From: an uncultured Granulosicoccaceae bacterium
GTDB lineage: Bacteria > Pseudomonadota > Gammaproteobacteria > Granulosicoccales > Granulosicoccaceae
Direction: 5' to 3'
Length of the DNA: 40,613 nucleotides
Assembly (NCBI GenBank): GCA_937922945.1
Contig: CAKZUP010000010.1
Coordinates: 1 to 40,613, forward strand
Shown: positions 17,057-25,638 of the stretch, piece by piece
How positions within the stretch are numbered: the stretch's first letter is position 1
How the letters are laid out: each line of letters opens with the position of its first letter
Notes under the pieces: generated by a model
The model's database searches: none
What the model saw: only the letters and a program-made list of their open reading frames with translations
Told to the model about the DNA's origin: nothing
Made by a program: the position numbers and the translations under genes

Positions 17057-18439
17057 ATGTTTGATCTAAGTTCAGAAATGCAGACGGCTGCTTACATTTT
17101 TTCAGCAATACTCTTTATTTTGTCTCTCGGTGGTTTGTCCGATCAAGAGAACGCCAAGCGTGGTGTGTGGTACGGCATCGTGGGTATGGCTATCGCGGTT
17201 TACGCGACAATCTTTGGCCCGGGCGTCGAGCTAGGCCCTGTACTTATCACTATGTTGGTCATCGGTGCTGTGGCCGGCGCTTACGTTGCGAACAAAGTCG
17301 AAATGACAGGCATGCCCGAACTGGTGGCAGCGCTGCATTCCTTTGTTGGTTTGGCGGCCGTGTTTATCGGCATTAGCTCAGATATCGATCCGCCCGCGCT
17401 AGCTGATAATGCCGAGCGCATTATTCATGAGGTGGAGGTATTTCTCGGGGTCTTCATCGGCGCAATTACCTTCACCGGTTCCATCGTTGCTTACGCAAAG
17501 CTTGCTGGAAAGGTGGACGGTAAAGCACTAATTCTTCCAGGCCGTCATTTATTGAATATCGGTATGGTCGTGCTCAGCGTGGTGCTGTTGTTCATGTACA
17601 TGAACCACGCTGGCAGCTGGACGTTGTACTTAATGACCATCCTCGCATTTATTATCGGGGCGCACCTGGTATTGGCCATTGGTGGTGCAGACATGCCTGT
17701 TGTTGTGTCCATGCTGAACTCGTATTCGGGTTGGGCTGCAGCGGCAACCGGATTCCTGCTCGGTAACGACTTATTGATTGTTACCGGTGCATTGGTTGGA
17801 TCCTCGGGCGCCATCCTGTCTTACATTATGTGCAAGGCCATGAATCGTAAGTTTTTGTCGGTCATTCTGGGTGGCTTTGGAGGCCCAAGCGGCGAAGCGA
17901 TGGAAATTGAAGGCGAGCAAATTGCAATCGATGCCGATGGTGTTGCCGCTGCACTAGACGACGCTGAACAAATTATTATCGTACCGGGATACGGCATGGC
18001 CGTGGCGCAGGCGCAGCAATCGGTGTCAGAACTAACTCGTCGGTTAAGAGCCGCCGGCAAGAACGTTCGGTTTGGCATTCATCCAGTTGCCGGCCGTCTT
18101 CCTGGTCATATGAATGTACTGCTTGCCGAAGCAAAGGTGCCCTACGACATTGTGTTGGAGATGGATGAAATCAATGATGATTTTCCTGAAACCGATGTGG
18201 TTATTGTTATTGGCTCGAACGACATCGTAAACCCGGCAGCGCAGGAAGATCCTAACAGTCCAATCGCAGGCATGCCGGTATTGGAAGTCTGGAAAGCCAA
18301 GCAGGTATTCGTATCCAAGCGTGGTCAGGGTACTGGCTATTCTGGCATTGAAAACCCACTATTTTTTAAAGAGAACACGCGCATGTTCTATGGTGATGCA
18401 AAGGCTTCTTTGGATAAATTACTCACCATGATTAGTTAA
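17057..18439 (+). CDS. pntB: NAD(P) transhydrogenase subunit beta
   Basis: PntB supplies the remaining membrane helices and the NADP(H)-binding domain of the proton-translocating transhydrogenase. The 460-residue chain has about nine helices up to residue 260, including the conserved [30 protein letters not shown] and [14 protein letters not shown] segments. The NADP domain follows with [45 protein letters not shown] and [16 protein letters not shown]. No key motif is missing. AAGGGG upstream of the ATG lies at the end of pntA. It is the last gene of a two-gene operon. Confidence 0.97.
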   Translation: MFDLSSEMQTAAYIFSAILFILSLGGLSDQENAKRGVWYGIVGMAIAVYATIFGPGVELGPVLITMLVIGAVAGAYVANKVEMTGMPELVAALHSFVGLAAVFIGISSDIDPPALADNAERIIHEVEVFLGVFIGAITFTGSIVAYAKLAGKVDGKALILPGRHLLNIGMVVLSVVLLFMYMNHAGSWTLYLMTILAFIIGAHLVLAIGGADMPVVVSMLNSYSGWAAAATGFLLGNDLLIVTGALVGSSGAILSYIMCKAMNRKFLSVILGGFGGPSGEAMEIEGEQIAIDADGVAAALDDAEQIIIVPGYGMAVAQAQQSVSELTRRLRAAGKNVRFGIHPVAGRLPGHMNVLLAEAKVPYDIVLEMDEINDDFPETDVVIVIGSNDIVNPAAQEDPNSPIAGMPVLEVWKAKQVFVSKRGQGTGYSGIENPLFFKENTRMFYGDAKASLDKLLTMIS

Positions 18440-18485
18440 AACGATCTACTGGTTATTGCTCTTTTAGTCCTGCCGTTTCAAGTTA

Positions 18486-18510
18486 GAGCCGTACCATTTG
18501 TGTACGGCTC
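18486..18510 (+). terminator. Hairpin after pntB
   Basis: A perfect 9-bp stem (GAGCCGTAC / GTACGGCTC) with a 7-nt loop starts 47 nt after the pntB stop. It is followed by a pyrimidine-rich stretch (GGCTTCTCCCTG) but not a true T-run, so termination efficiency is uncertain. It separates pntAB from the HMG-CoA reductase operon. Confidence 0.5.
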
Positions 18511-18607
18511 GGCTTCTCCCTGTAATTCCACGTTTTTTGATTCCATGTAATGTAGTTTTCCAGTACAGTTTCTCGTATACAAAACCTGAATGTGTCTGGA
18601 GATCGAA

Positions 18608-19927
18608 TTGAGCAACAATACAAAGAGCGAGGCGGCATCCAGCAACCATTCGCGTATTGAAGGCTTTCGCCATCTCAGTGTGAATGAAAGACGGGCCAAA
18701 GTCTCAGAAGCCTGTGGCCTGTCGACGAACTCGCAAAGCTTGCTCCAAGGGCAGGGTGCACTCCCCATGAACGTTGCCGATGGCATGATCGAAAATGTGA
18801 TTGGCACATTCGAACTGCCAATTGGTGTTGCCACTAATTTTCTCATTAACGATCGCGACTACCTGATTCCAATGGTGGTAGAAGAACCGTCTGTGGTTGC
18901 GGCAGCGTCGTATATGGCCCGCATCGCGCGATCGTGTGGTGGTTTTAAAACCTCAAGCTGCCAACCTATTATGCGTGGGCAAATCCAGATACTGGGATTG
19001 AAGGATCCTTTCGCTGCGAGGTTGGCGTTGTTGCAATCACGCGATGACATTATCGCTTTAGCCAACAAACGTGACGATATTCTTATCGGTTTAGGTGGTG
19101 GGTGCAAAGATATCGACGTGCATATCTTTGAAAGCACAGCGTCAGGCCCAATGGTGGTGCTGCATTTGTTGGTTGATGTTCGTGATGCTATGGGTGCTAA
19201 CACCGTGAACACGATGGCAGAAGCAGTTGCCCCGTTGCTGGAAACCATAACAGGCGGCACAGTTCGGCTGCGCATATTATCTAACTTAGCCGATCTCAGG
19301 TTAGCGCGCGCAAGCGTTACACTTACGCCTGCGTCGCTGGCAACCGATGCGTTTTCGGGTGAGCGTATTATTGCAGGTATTGTTGAAGCCTGTTCACTGG
19401 CCATTATCGATCCTTATCGCGCCGCAACGCACAACAAGGGCATCATGAATGGTATCGACCCTATTGTTATCGCAACTGGCAACGATTGGCGTGCCATTGA
19501 AGCCGGGGCCCATGCGTATGCCAGTCGGGCTGGCAGCTATACGACATTAACGCGATGGGAGCAGGATAATAACGGCGATCTGCGTGGAACGATTGAACTG
19601 CCTATGGCGCTTGGCTTGGTCGGCGGTGCAACGAAGACACATCCTGCAGCACAGGCCTCACTGGAAATCTTAAAAGTACAAAGCGCGCAGGAATTAGCTG
19701 AGGTAACCGTTGCCGTCGGCTTGGCGCAGAATCTGGGCGCGCTAAGAGCACTTTCTACTGAAGGTATTCAACGTGGTCATATGGCATTGCATGCGCGCAA
19801 TATAGCGATTATGGCCGGCGCTGTCGGAAAAGAAGTGCAGGTGGTCGCCATTGAGTTATCAAATGCGAACGATGTTCGTCTGGAAAATGCACAGGCCGCT
19901 TTAAAACGTTTGCGAGAAAACCAGTAG
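18608..19927 (+). CDS. mvaA: Hydroxymethylglutaryl-CoA reductase, class II (degradative type)
   Basis: Class II HMG-CoA reductases interconvert mevalonate and HMG-CoA. The Pseudomonas mevalonii enzyme, which this closely resembles in my memory alignment, oxidises mevalonate with NAD+ during growth on mevalonate. The start is TTG 18608 (439 aa), with GGAG 6 nt upstream; an upstream ATG at 18590 puts that Shine-Dalgarno inside the coding region. All four catalytic residues are present with a constant +10 shift from P. mevalonii numbering: Glu93 ([10 protein letters not shown]), Lys277 (THNKGIMNG), Asp293 ([10 protein letters not shown]) and His391 ([11 protein letters not shown]). The dimer and CoA-site segments [14 protein letters not shown] and [14 protein letters not shown] are intact. 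Asp156 aligns with the residue linked to NAD preference. No HMG-CoA lyase is nearby; two ABC permease genes follow. Confidence 0.95.
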   Translation: MSNNTKSEAASSNHSRIEGFRHLSVNERRAKVSEACGLSTNSQSLLQGQGALPMNVADGMIENVIGTFELPIGVATNFLINDRDYLIPMVVEEPSVVAAASYMARIARSCGGFKTSSCQPIMRGQIQILGLKDPFAARLALLQSRDDIIALANKRDDILIGLGGGCKDIDVHIFESTASGPMVVLHLLVDVRDAMGANTVNTMAEAVAPLLETITGGTVRLRILSNLADLRLARASVTLTPASLATDAFSGERIIAGIVEACSLAIIDPYRAATHNKGIMNGIDPIVIATGNDWRAIEAGAHAYASRAGSYTTLTRWEQDNNGDLRGTIELPMALGLVGGATKTHPAAQASLEILKVQSAQELAEVTVAVGLAQNLGALRALSTEGIQRGHMALHARNIAIMAGAVGKEVQVVAIELSNANDVRLENAQAALKRLRENQ

Positions 19928-19944
19928 CTGCGGCCCTTAAACCC

Positions 19945-20835
19945 ATGCACCAGTTCAATCAGAATACGAAACCGTGGTTGTATCTACTACCTGCGTTTAT
20001 GGTGTTGTTTTTGGTCGGCCTGACACCCATCGCGTTTGTCGTTTTTTATTCGCTGCACGATACCTTCGGTGGCAATGTTTTTATTTGGGTAGGTCATCAG
20101 TGGTATGAAGAGGTATTAACTTCAATATCTTTCTACGAAGCTGTTGTTCGTAGTTTGTGCTTTGCCTTACTCGTGTTAGTTGTGCAGATTCCACTAGGAA
20201 TCGTTATAGCGTTGCGGATGCCAAAATCGGGTGTGGTCACCACCATTATCATCGTGTTGATTTCCATTCCCATTCTTACGCCCACCATCGTTGTCGGGTA
20301 TTTGTGGAAGGCCATGATTCAACCTGGCACGGGTTTACTATACCAATCGCTTCTGGGTATCGGTGTCACGTTGGATATGAATAGCCCGTACTGGACTTGG
20401 GCCGTGTTGCTTTTAATGGATACCTGGCATTGGACGGGTCTTGTTGTCTTGCTGTGTTATGCACGTTTACGAGCCATACCAAGCCCGTACTATCAAGCGG
20501 CCGCTATTGATAGCGCTGGTCGTTGGGCGGTGTTTCGCTATATACAACTGCCAAGGTTGAAGTTGGTATTGGCTATTGCCATCCTTATCCGATTTATGGA
20601 TAGTTTTACGTTGTATACCGAACCCTATGTGATTACGCGAGGCGGGCCGGGTGTGAGTACCACTTTTTTGTCGCACGAGTTGGTGCAAACCGGTCTTATT
20701 CAATTTGATCTTGGCAAAGCCGGGGCCATGGCTGTGATGTATTTTTTAATTGTGCTTCTTATTTCCGGTGTGTTCTATCGATTAATTGTTCCAGCTAAAG
20801 GATTGTCGAAACCCTCATTAGAGGCCAATGTATGA
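19945..20835 (+). CDS. ABC transporter permease, carbohydrate type (MalF/UgpA-like)
   Basis: This 296-residue inner-membrane permease belongs to the carbohydrate-uptake (CUT1) group of ABC importers. It has six membrane segments and the cytoplasmic EAA loop YYQAAAIDSAGRWAVFRYIQLP, which docks on the ATPase (about 190-211). It starts 17 nt after the HMG-CoA reductase gene, without a clear Shine-Dalgarno, and overlaps the second permease by 4 nt (ATGA). No ATPase or binding-protein gene adjoins this pair in the window, so the complete importer must use components encoded elsewhere. Position suggests uptake of mevalonate or a compound leading to it, but CUT1 permeases usually carry sugars or polyols. 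Confidence 0.9.
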   Translation: MHQFNQNTKPWLYLLPAFMVLFLVGLTPIAFVVFYSLHDTFGGNVFIWVGHQWYEEVLTSISFYEAVVRSLCFALLVLVVQIPLGIVIALRMPKSGVVTTIIIVLISIPILTPTIVVGYLWKAMIQPGTGLLYQSLLGIGVTLDMNSPYWTWAVLLLMDTWHWTGLVVLLCYARLRAIPSPYYQAAAIDSAGRWAVFRYIQLPRLKLVLAIAILIRFMDSFTLYTEPYVITRGGPGVSTTFLSHELVQTGLIQFDLGKAGAMAVMYFLIVLLISGVFYRLIVPAKGLSKPSLEANV

Positions 20836-21635
20836 ATACACGATATTCCGTTGTTCCATTGGCATTTACTCTATTGGTTATGATTCCGATTTACTGGTTG
20901 TTCACGCTCAGTTTGCAAGGCAGGGCAGATGCAACCGGGTCGCTGCTGCTGTTTCCAGCTAACCCCACGCTCGACAATTTTAAAACCATCTTATCGCAGC
21001 CTGATTGGTATATGGGGTATGTAAATGCGCTCATTTACGTGACGATAAACGTGCTCATATCGGTGTGTGTAGCAGTGCCAGCTGCTTACGCGTTTTCACG
21101 GTTTCGGTTTCGTGGTCATGCGGCGCTCTTTTTTGGCCTGTTAATGCTGCGGATGATGGTGCCAGCGATTTTGCTGGTGCCGTTTGTACAAATCTTTTCA
21201 ACCATCGATTTAATCGATACGCATTTTGCCGTGGCCTTTGCACATTGTTATTTTACTGTTCCGCTGGCAATCTGGATATTGGAAGGTTTTATTTCAGAAG
21301 TGCCTGTTGAGATGGATGAAAGTGCTGCTATTGATGGGTACTCGGTATTCGGTTTTTTTCGTACGTTATTACTGCCGCAAATCGCCACGGGTATTGCCGT
21401 TGCAGCTTTCTTTTGTTTTATGTTTTCATGGATTGAATTTTTGTTATCGAATGCACTGACAACCATTGATGCTAAACCGTTCGGCGGCATTATGACGCGT
21501 GTAGGAAGTGTGATGAGTGCCAACGTCCAATTGCTTGCCGCTGCTGGTGTACTAGGAGTTATACCGGGCGTGATACTGGCGATTTCAATTCGACATCACC
21601 TTGCTCGCGGATTTTCGCTTGGCAGAGTAGCCTGA
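20832..21635 (+). CDS. ABC transporter permease, carbohydrate type (MalG-like)
   Basis: The second permease of the pair, 267 residues, is the MalG-type partner expected in CUT1 importers. It has an N-terminal helix, a periplasmic loop containing PTLDNFKTIL typical of this subunit, and the EAA loop VEMDESAAIDGYSVFGFFRT (about 158-177). Its ATG overlaps the TGA of the first permease, implying coupled translation. Its last 40 nt overlap the 3' end of the convergent DMT gene. No ATPase follows, which is unusual for a complete importer operon. Confidence 0.9.
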   Translation: MNTRYSVVPLAFTLLVMIPIYWLFTLSLQGRADATGSLLLFPANPTLDNFKTILSQPDWYMGYVNALIYVTINVLISVCVAVPAAYAFSRFRFRGHAALFFGLLMLRMMVPAILLVPFVQIFSTIDLIDTHFAVAFAHCYFTVPLAIWILEGFISEVPVEMDESAAIDGYSVFGFFRTLLLPQIATGIAVAAFFCFMFSWIEFLLSNALTTIDAKPFGGIMTRVGSVMSANVQLLAAAGVLGVIPGVILAISIRHHLARGFSLGRVA

Positions 21636-22507
21636 GCTTGCTTTTTCACCTGCTGTTCTCTCCACATCATGTAGCTACCCGATGCAATGATCAACATCGC
21701 ACCGATTAACATTAGCGCATTGGGTTTTTCCTCAAACACAACAATGCCCAGAATCAGTAGAAAAATAATTCGGGAATATCGGAAAGGCATAACAACGGCA
21801 ACTTCCGCAATCCGGATTGAGGTAATGATGAATAAATACCCCATTGCTCCCAACACGATCATGGGTATGATCACCAACCAGTTTGTTTGAGCAGGCAAAA
21901 AACTCTCGCCATTGTAAAAAACCCACAGCGCAGTACACGGTAGGGCTGCGGCCATGGTAAAAGTCGCAAGACTGGCTGAAGGCATATCGTTTGGAATTAA
22001 ACGAGTTGTTAAGTCGCGAATTGCCAGAGCCAACATGGCAACGATTGCCCAAATCACTGAAAGGTTAAATTCGACGCTACCGGGTTGAATAATCAGTAGC
22101 ACGCCGGCAAACCCAATGATAAAGGTACACCAACGTCGCCAACCCATTTTTTCATTTAAGAACAATACCGCACCTAGAGCAGTCAACAAAGGTGAGGCTT
22201 GAGTTATCGCACCAACAACTGAAATGGGCACGTAAGTCAGAGCCATCACCATGCCAACCATGCCAACGACCTCCGAGAAATACCGCAGAAACAAAATCGG
22301 TGATAGCGCACGTCGATCGAGCAAGCGATCTTTTTGCAGTATCGCCATTAGTAAAAAAATAATGAATGCACCACCGATGAGATAGAACATTACCTGCGCG
22401 GGAGACAGGGTTGCCGTTGAAATCTTGACTAACGTATCGGCGGCAGCAAATGCACCCATTGAGGCAAGCATAAAAAAAATGCCTCGCAGGTTGTTGTCAT
22501 TGGTCAT
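21596..22507 (-). CDS. EamA/DMT superfamily transporter
   Basis: This is a drug/metabolite transporter with ten membrane helices in two EamA repeats, about 303 residues from ATG 22507. A longer TTG start at 22558 is possible, but it adds a poor hydrophilic head. MTNDNNLRGIFFMLASMGAF is the usual beginning of this group, while the Shine-Dalgarno before it is weak. The helix AITQASPLLTALGAVLFLNEKMGWRRW matches the conserved end of the first repeat and LVFEE-type sequence (ILGIVVFEEKPNALML) the end of the second. Such proteins mostly export amino acids or small metabolites. It overlaps the ABC permease gene tail-to-tail. Confidence 0.88.
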   Translation of the reverse strand: MTNDNNLRGIFFMLASMGAFAAADTLVKISTATLSPAQVMFYLIGGAFIIFLLMAILQKDRLLDRRALSPILFLRYFSEVVGMVGMVMALTYVPISVVGAITQASPLLTALGAVLFLNEKMGWRRWCTFIIGFAGVLLIIQPGSVEFNLSVIWAIVAMLALAIRDLTTRLIPNDMPSASLATFTMAAALPCTALWVFYNGESFLPAQTNWLVIIPMIVLGAMGYLFIITSIRIAEVAVVMPFRYSRIIFLLILGIVVFEEKPNALMLIGAMLIIASGSYMMWREQQVKKQAQATLPSENPRAR

Positions 22508-22964
22508 GTGGTTAAGCGAACCTGGTATCACGAATGCTGGCGCTGTCGGGCTCGCCAAAGTCGGGCAATAATAACATCGTGTTGAAGTATATTTGATAGT
22601 GAATGGAAATAATGGCTTTGGTAAACCGTTTTTTGTTCTGTTAAGGGAATAAGTAACAGGTGCGATTTATTGTATAGCTAGCATGTAGAGATTGATCAAG
22701 CGCATATCCGTACCGGTGATGTTTTTCGCCCAGCAATACAGCGTCTGGGTGAATTCAGCGCATAATGGTTGATCGGTTGGTTTGGTCGAATCGCTATTCT
22801 TATTATCTTTTCCGGTATCGCGTTTAAATGTCTCACCTCGCTGATTTTCTTGGCTTTTAAGACCCAAAAAGTCTTGAAACTGAATTTTGATCGGAGTAGA
22901 ACTAACGGTTAGGCATTTGTGTGTCTAGCGAAATCCACTGTCATTGGTTTAATGGAGGGTAATT
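22508..22964. other. 457-bp gap before the PQQ enzyme gene, no supported gene
   Basis: This region holds the promoters of the divergent DMT exporter (minus) and the PQQ dehydrogenase (plus). A minus-strand frame open from about 22930 to a TAA at 22667 lacks ATG and a ribosome binding site at any start; its product is hydrophilic and unlike any family I know. It may be a decayed gene end or chance. Just before 22965 a clear GGAGGG precedes a GTG start codon. No repeat array or terminator was seen. Confidence 0.4.
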
Positions 22965-24215
22965 GTGCACAGAATAAAGTTAACAAAAATAGCGGCATGT
23001 TTGGCCGGCTTGGCATTGTCTGGCTCGGCTGCAGCGAACATCGGTGTGTTTGCAACATCGGGCAAAACAATGGGCGACCATACGTTCATTGAGCAGGATG
23101 GCCAAAAAGCTGAGAATCTGAAAAAAATACTGGCTAACATAAAAATGCCAGATGGCTTCAAAATTGATCTTTACGCAATTGTGCCAGATGCACGTGATAT
23201 GGCCATGGCTCCTCAGGGCACGGTGTTGTTTGTTGGCACCCGAAAAGACAAAGTTTGGGTTGTCTCCGATCGTGATCGAAACGGTGTTGCTGACGAAGTT
23301 AAAGACTTTGCACCTTCGTTGTCGTTCGATGTACCCAATGGCGTGAAGTTTAGCAACGATGGCTTTCTGTTCGTGGCGGAGCGAAACCAAGTCAGAATGT
23401 TTCCCGCAGCCGAATTTTTCTATGAAGGTCCCGATGTTGTTGCGGTAGATATCGTGCCTAAGGGTGAGCTCATTCCGGTTGAAGAAGAAAGTTATAATCA
23501 CACAGCACGGGTTATAGACATTGGTCCGGATAACAAGCTCTATATTTCATTGGGGCAGCCTTTTAATGTTGCACCACCTGAGAAAGCCGAACTGTATGCC
23601 GAGGTTGGTATTGGTGGCATTATCAGGATGGATCGCGATGGTTCGAATCGTGAGGTGTACACCTATGGAGTGCGTAACTCAGTTGGTCACGATTTTCATC
23701 CGGTAACAGGTGAGTTATGGTGGACTGATAATCAGGTTGACGGTATGGGTGATGACATTCCGCCGGGCGAGCTTAATCGTCAAACTGCAGCCGGTCAACA
23801 TTTCGGCCATCCCTGGTTTGGTGGTGGTACCACGCGTGTTAGTGATTTTGGCTACGATACGGCAGAAGTGCCTGAAGGTATTATTCACCCTGCAGTTGAG
23901 ACCACAGCGCACTGTGCCGATTTGGGCATGACGTTTTATTCCGGCAAACAGTTCCCGGAGAAATACCGAAACGGTATTTTCTCTGCACAACATGGTTCGT
24001 GGAACCGAACCACGCCTTGTGGCGCGCGGGTTATGTTTACCTCAATTGATGAAGAGGGCAACGCAACTATGGAGCCGTTCGCCGAGGGTTGGTTGAATGA
24101 GAACGGTGAGTACGATGGTCGGCCTATGTCGGTTACTCAGATGAAAGATGGTTCACTCCTTGTTTCAGATGATTACGCCGGTGCTATCTATCGCATATCC
24201 TACGACGGTTCTTAA
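22965..24215 (+). CDS. PQQ-dependent sugar/aldose dehydrogenase, sorbosone-dehydrogenase family
   Basis: The 416-residue product is a periplasmic beta-propeller of the glucose/sorbosone dehydrogenase group, which oxidises sugars, polyols or aldehydes with PQQ. GTG 22965 is the start, with GGAGGG 5-6 nt upstream. Residues 1-24 are a Sec signal peptide ending in SAAA. DRDRNGVADE (102-111) looks like a calcium loop. GVRNSVGHDFHPVTGELWWTD (split over 235-255) and GDDIPPGELNR (262-272) are hallmark motifs, as is IFSAQHGSWNR (338-348). Cys317 (TAHCADLG) and Cys352 (TTPCGARV) replace residues that are usually not Cys in the relatives I recall and could form a disulfide. The natural electron acceptor may be the cytochrome c encoded next. 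A strong terminator follows the gene. Substrate unknown. Confidence 0.85.
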   Translation: MHRIKLTKIAACLAGLALSGSAAANIGVFATSGKTMGDHTFIEQDGQKAENLKKILANIKMPDGFKIDLYAIVPDARDMAMAPQGTVLFVGTRKDKVWVVSDRDRNGVADEVKDFAPSLSFDVPNGVKFSNDGFLFVAERNQVRMFPAAEFFYEGPDVVAVDIVPKGELIPVEEESYNHTARVIDIGPDNKLYISLGQPFNVAPPEKAELYAEVGIGGIIRMDRDGSNREVYTYGVRNSVGHDFHPVTGELWWTDNQVDGMGDDIPPGELNRQTAAGQHFGHPWFGGGTTRVSDFGYDTAEVPEGIIHPAVETTAHCADLGMTFYSGKQFPEKYRNGIFSAQHGSWNRTTPCGARVMFTSIDEEGNATMEPFAEGWLNENGEYDGRPMSVTQMKDGSLLVSDDYAGAIYRISYDGS

Positions 24216-24228
24216 CTGTTAACGCATC

Positions 24229-24257
24229 GAGCTCCGGCCACCCGCCGGAGCTCTTTT
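24229..24257 (+). terminator. Rho-independent terminator after the PQQ enzyme gene
   Basis: A perfect 10-bp GC-rich stem (GAGCTCCGGC / GCCGGAGCTC), a 5-nt loop (CACCC) and a T4 tract start 13 nt after the stop codon. This is the clearest intrinsic terminator in the window and implies that the cytochrome c gene has its own promoter or depends on read-through. Confidence 0.88.
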
Positions 24258-24266
24258 AAACAAGTG

Positions 24267-24312
24267 TTAGTTTGGAAATTCGTTAGTTGGAGATTCGTTA
24301 GTTGGAGATTAG
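24267..24312. repeat. Three 15-16 bp tandem repeats that duplicate the ribosome binding site of the cytochrome gene
   Basis: The units are TTAGTTTGGAAATTCG (24267-24282), TTAGTTGGAGATTCG (24283-24297) and TTAGTTGGAGATTAG (24298-24312). The last two each carry GGAG. The copy in the third unit is the Shine-Dalgarno used for the GTG start at 24314, and the copy in the second is a duplicate 15 nt further upstream. Confidence 0.92.
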
Positions 24313-24313
24313 A

Positions 24314-24634
24314 GTGAAGAAACTCTGCATCAGCGTCGTACTGATCTTGTGCAGTATGCACACTGTCGCCGGAGATTTGGAAAAAGGTAAAGCGCTGTCA
24401 TCCCAGTGTTCTGTGTGCCATGGTAAAAATGGCATAGCGAAAGATCCGGAATCGCCAAATTTAGCAGGCCTCGGTGCCTACTACTTTGAAAAAGCGCTGG
24501 TTGATTATCAGAAGGGCATGCGTGAAGATCGTCGTATGAGCATCATTGCCAAGTCGCTTTCCATGGAAGATATCAAAAATCTTGCGGCTTGGTATTCCGC
24601 GTTTGAAATCACGGTTAAAGAGCCAGGCATGTGA
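24314..24634 (+). CDS. Small periplasmic c-type cytochrome (class I)
   Basis: This is a monohaem cytochrome c of 106 residues from GTG 24314, chosen because GGAG lies 6 nt upstream; the longer frame starts inside the repeat array. Residues 1-20 form a signal peptide (MKKLCISVVL to HTVAG). The haem site is CSVCH (32-36), and Met75 in RRMSIIAK is the likely sixth ligand, with the LSMEDIKNLAAWYSA helix following as in cytochrome c4/c5-like domains. It probably carries electrons from a periplasmic PQQ enzyme to the respiratory chain. Its stop overlaps the GTG of the beta-propeller gene by 4 nt, so the two are translationally coupled. Confidence 0.9.
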   Translation: MKKLCISVVLILCSMHTVAGDLEKGKALSSQCSVCHGKNGIAKDPESPNLAGLGAYYFEKALVDYQKGMREDRRMSIIAKSLSMEDIKNLAAWYSAFEITVKEPGM

Positions 24635-25638
24635 AATTACGGATGAGACCGACAATCTGTCGACCATCATCTGGACAATTGTCCTTTAGAGTTGCTGTTC
24701 TTTTTCTATCTGTTCTGCTACTGCCGAGCATGCCATTGCAGGCTGCTACTGTGGTTATAGCCAATGAGCGTTCCGGTGATTTGGTTTTCATGGATACAAT
24801 TGGCGATACAACCGACGTTGTTCCGTTGTGCCAACGACCCAGAGGCATGGCGCAACATGCGGATGCAGGTTCACTGTTCATTGCATGCTCTGATGACAGT
24901 CGTGTTATTGAACTTGATATCGACAATAAGCAAATCAAACGATTTTTTTCAGATATTCCCGGCGCTATGTCTCTGGCCCTACACGCAGCGTCGAACCGGC
25001 TGATAGTATCCAATGAGGGCTACGCGAAAGCCACTGTTCTTGATATAACAACCGGTGAGGTTCTGGCGAGTTTGCCTACGGGGCTTGAGCCAGATGGTGT
25101 AGTGATAACGGACGATGGAAGCAGAATTTTTATTGCGTCCGAAAATGCGGGGCTCGTGCATGTTTTTAATGGCGAAACTTACCAACCCATAAACACTGTA
25201 ACGACCAATCTACGTCCAAGGCGACTAGCGATTAGAGAACAAGAGTTGTGGGTGTCTTCAGAAATGGGTAGTCGGGTAGAGATATTTGATATTGCCAGTC
25301 TGGATAAACTCGACGAGATCATTTTTGCACCCAGGGGATTTCGTAGCGAGCAACTCACGCCCGTTGATATTTTATTTGATGAATCGCAAGAAACAGCGTT
25401 TGTGGCATTGGGGTCGGCAAACCACGTGGTGTTCATCGATGCGGTTACTCGTAAAATCGATAAGTACATTTTGGTAGGTCGTCGTCCGTGGGGGCTTGGG
25501 CTCACACCAGACGGTGATCGTCTGTTTGTGTTGAACGGATTGTCGGACGATGTCACCATCATAGACGTTGAGAAGAAACGGCCTGTGCGTACCAGTCGAA
25601 CCGGGCTGGTACCTCATTCAGTGGAGATTGTGCGCTAG
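24631..25638 (+). CDS. YVTN-type beta-propeller protein of PQQ-oxidation clusters
   Basis: This 335-residue exported protein has a signal peptide of about 38 residues ending in PLQA and consists of repeated propeller blades: ATVVIANERSGDLVFMD, MAQHADAGSLFIACSDDS, VVITDDGSRIFIASENAG, ILFDESQETAFVALGSANH and LTPDGDRLFVLNGLSDD. This matches what I recall as the PQQ-dependent-catabolism-associated beta-propeller family. Its role is unknown; structural or sensing functions have been suggested. GTG start, overlapping the cytochrome stop; its own stop directly abuts the next start codon. It belongs to one operon with the cytochrome and the binding protein. Confidence 0.85.
   Translation: MKLRMRPTICRPSSGQLSFRVAVLFLSVLLLPSMPLQAATVVIANERSGDLVFMDTIGDTTDVVPLCQRPRGMAQHADAGSLFIACSDDSRVIELDIDNKQIKRFFSDIPGAMSLALHAASNRLIVSNEGYAKATVLDITTGEVLASLPTGLEPDGVVITDDGSRIFIASENAGLVHVFNGETYQPINTVTTNLRPRRLAIREQELWVSSEMGSRVEIFDIASLDKLDEIIFAPRGFRSEQLTPVDILFDESQETAFVALGSANHVVFIDAVTRKIDKYILVGRRPWGLGLTPDGDRLFVLNGLSDDVTIIDVEKKRPVRTSRTGLVPHSVEIVR

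Noticed and set aside
22667..22930. Minus-strand open frame upstream of the DMT gene
   Set aside because: It has no ATG or ribosome binding site, is hydrophilic and unfamiliar, and another strand also shows short open frames here. Not enough to call a gene or pseudogene.
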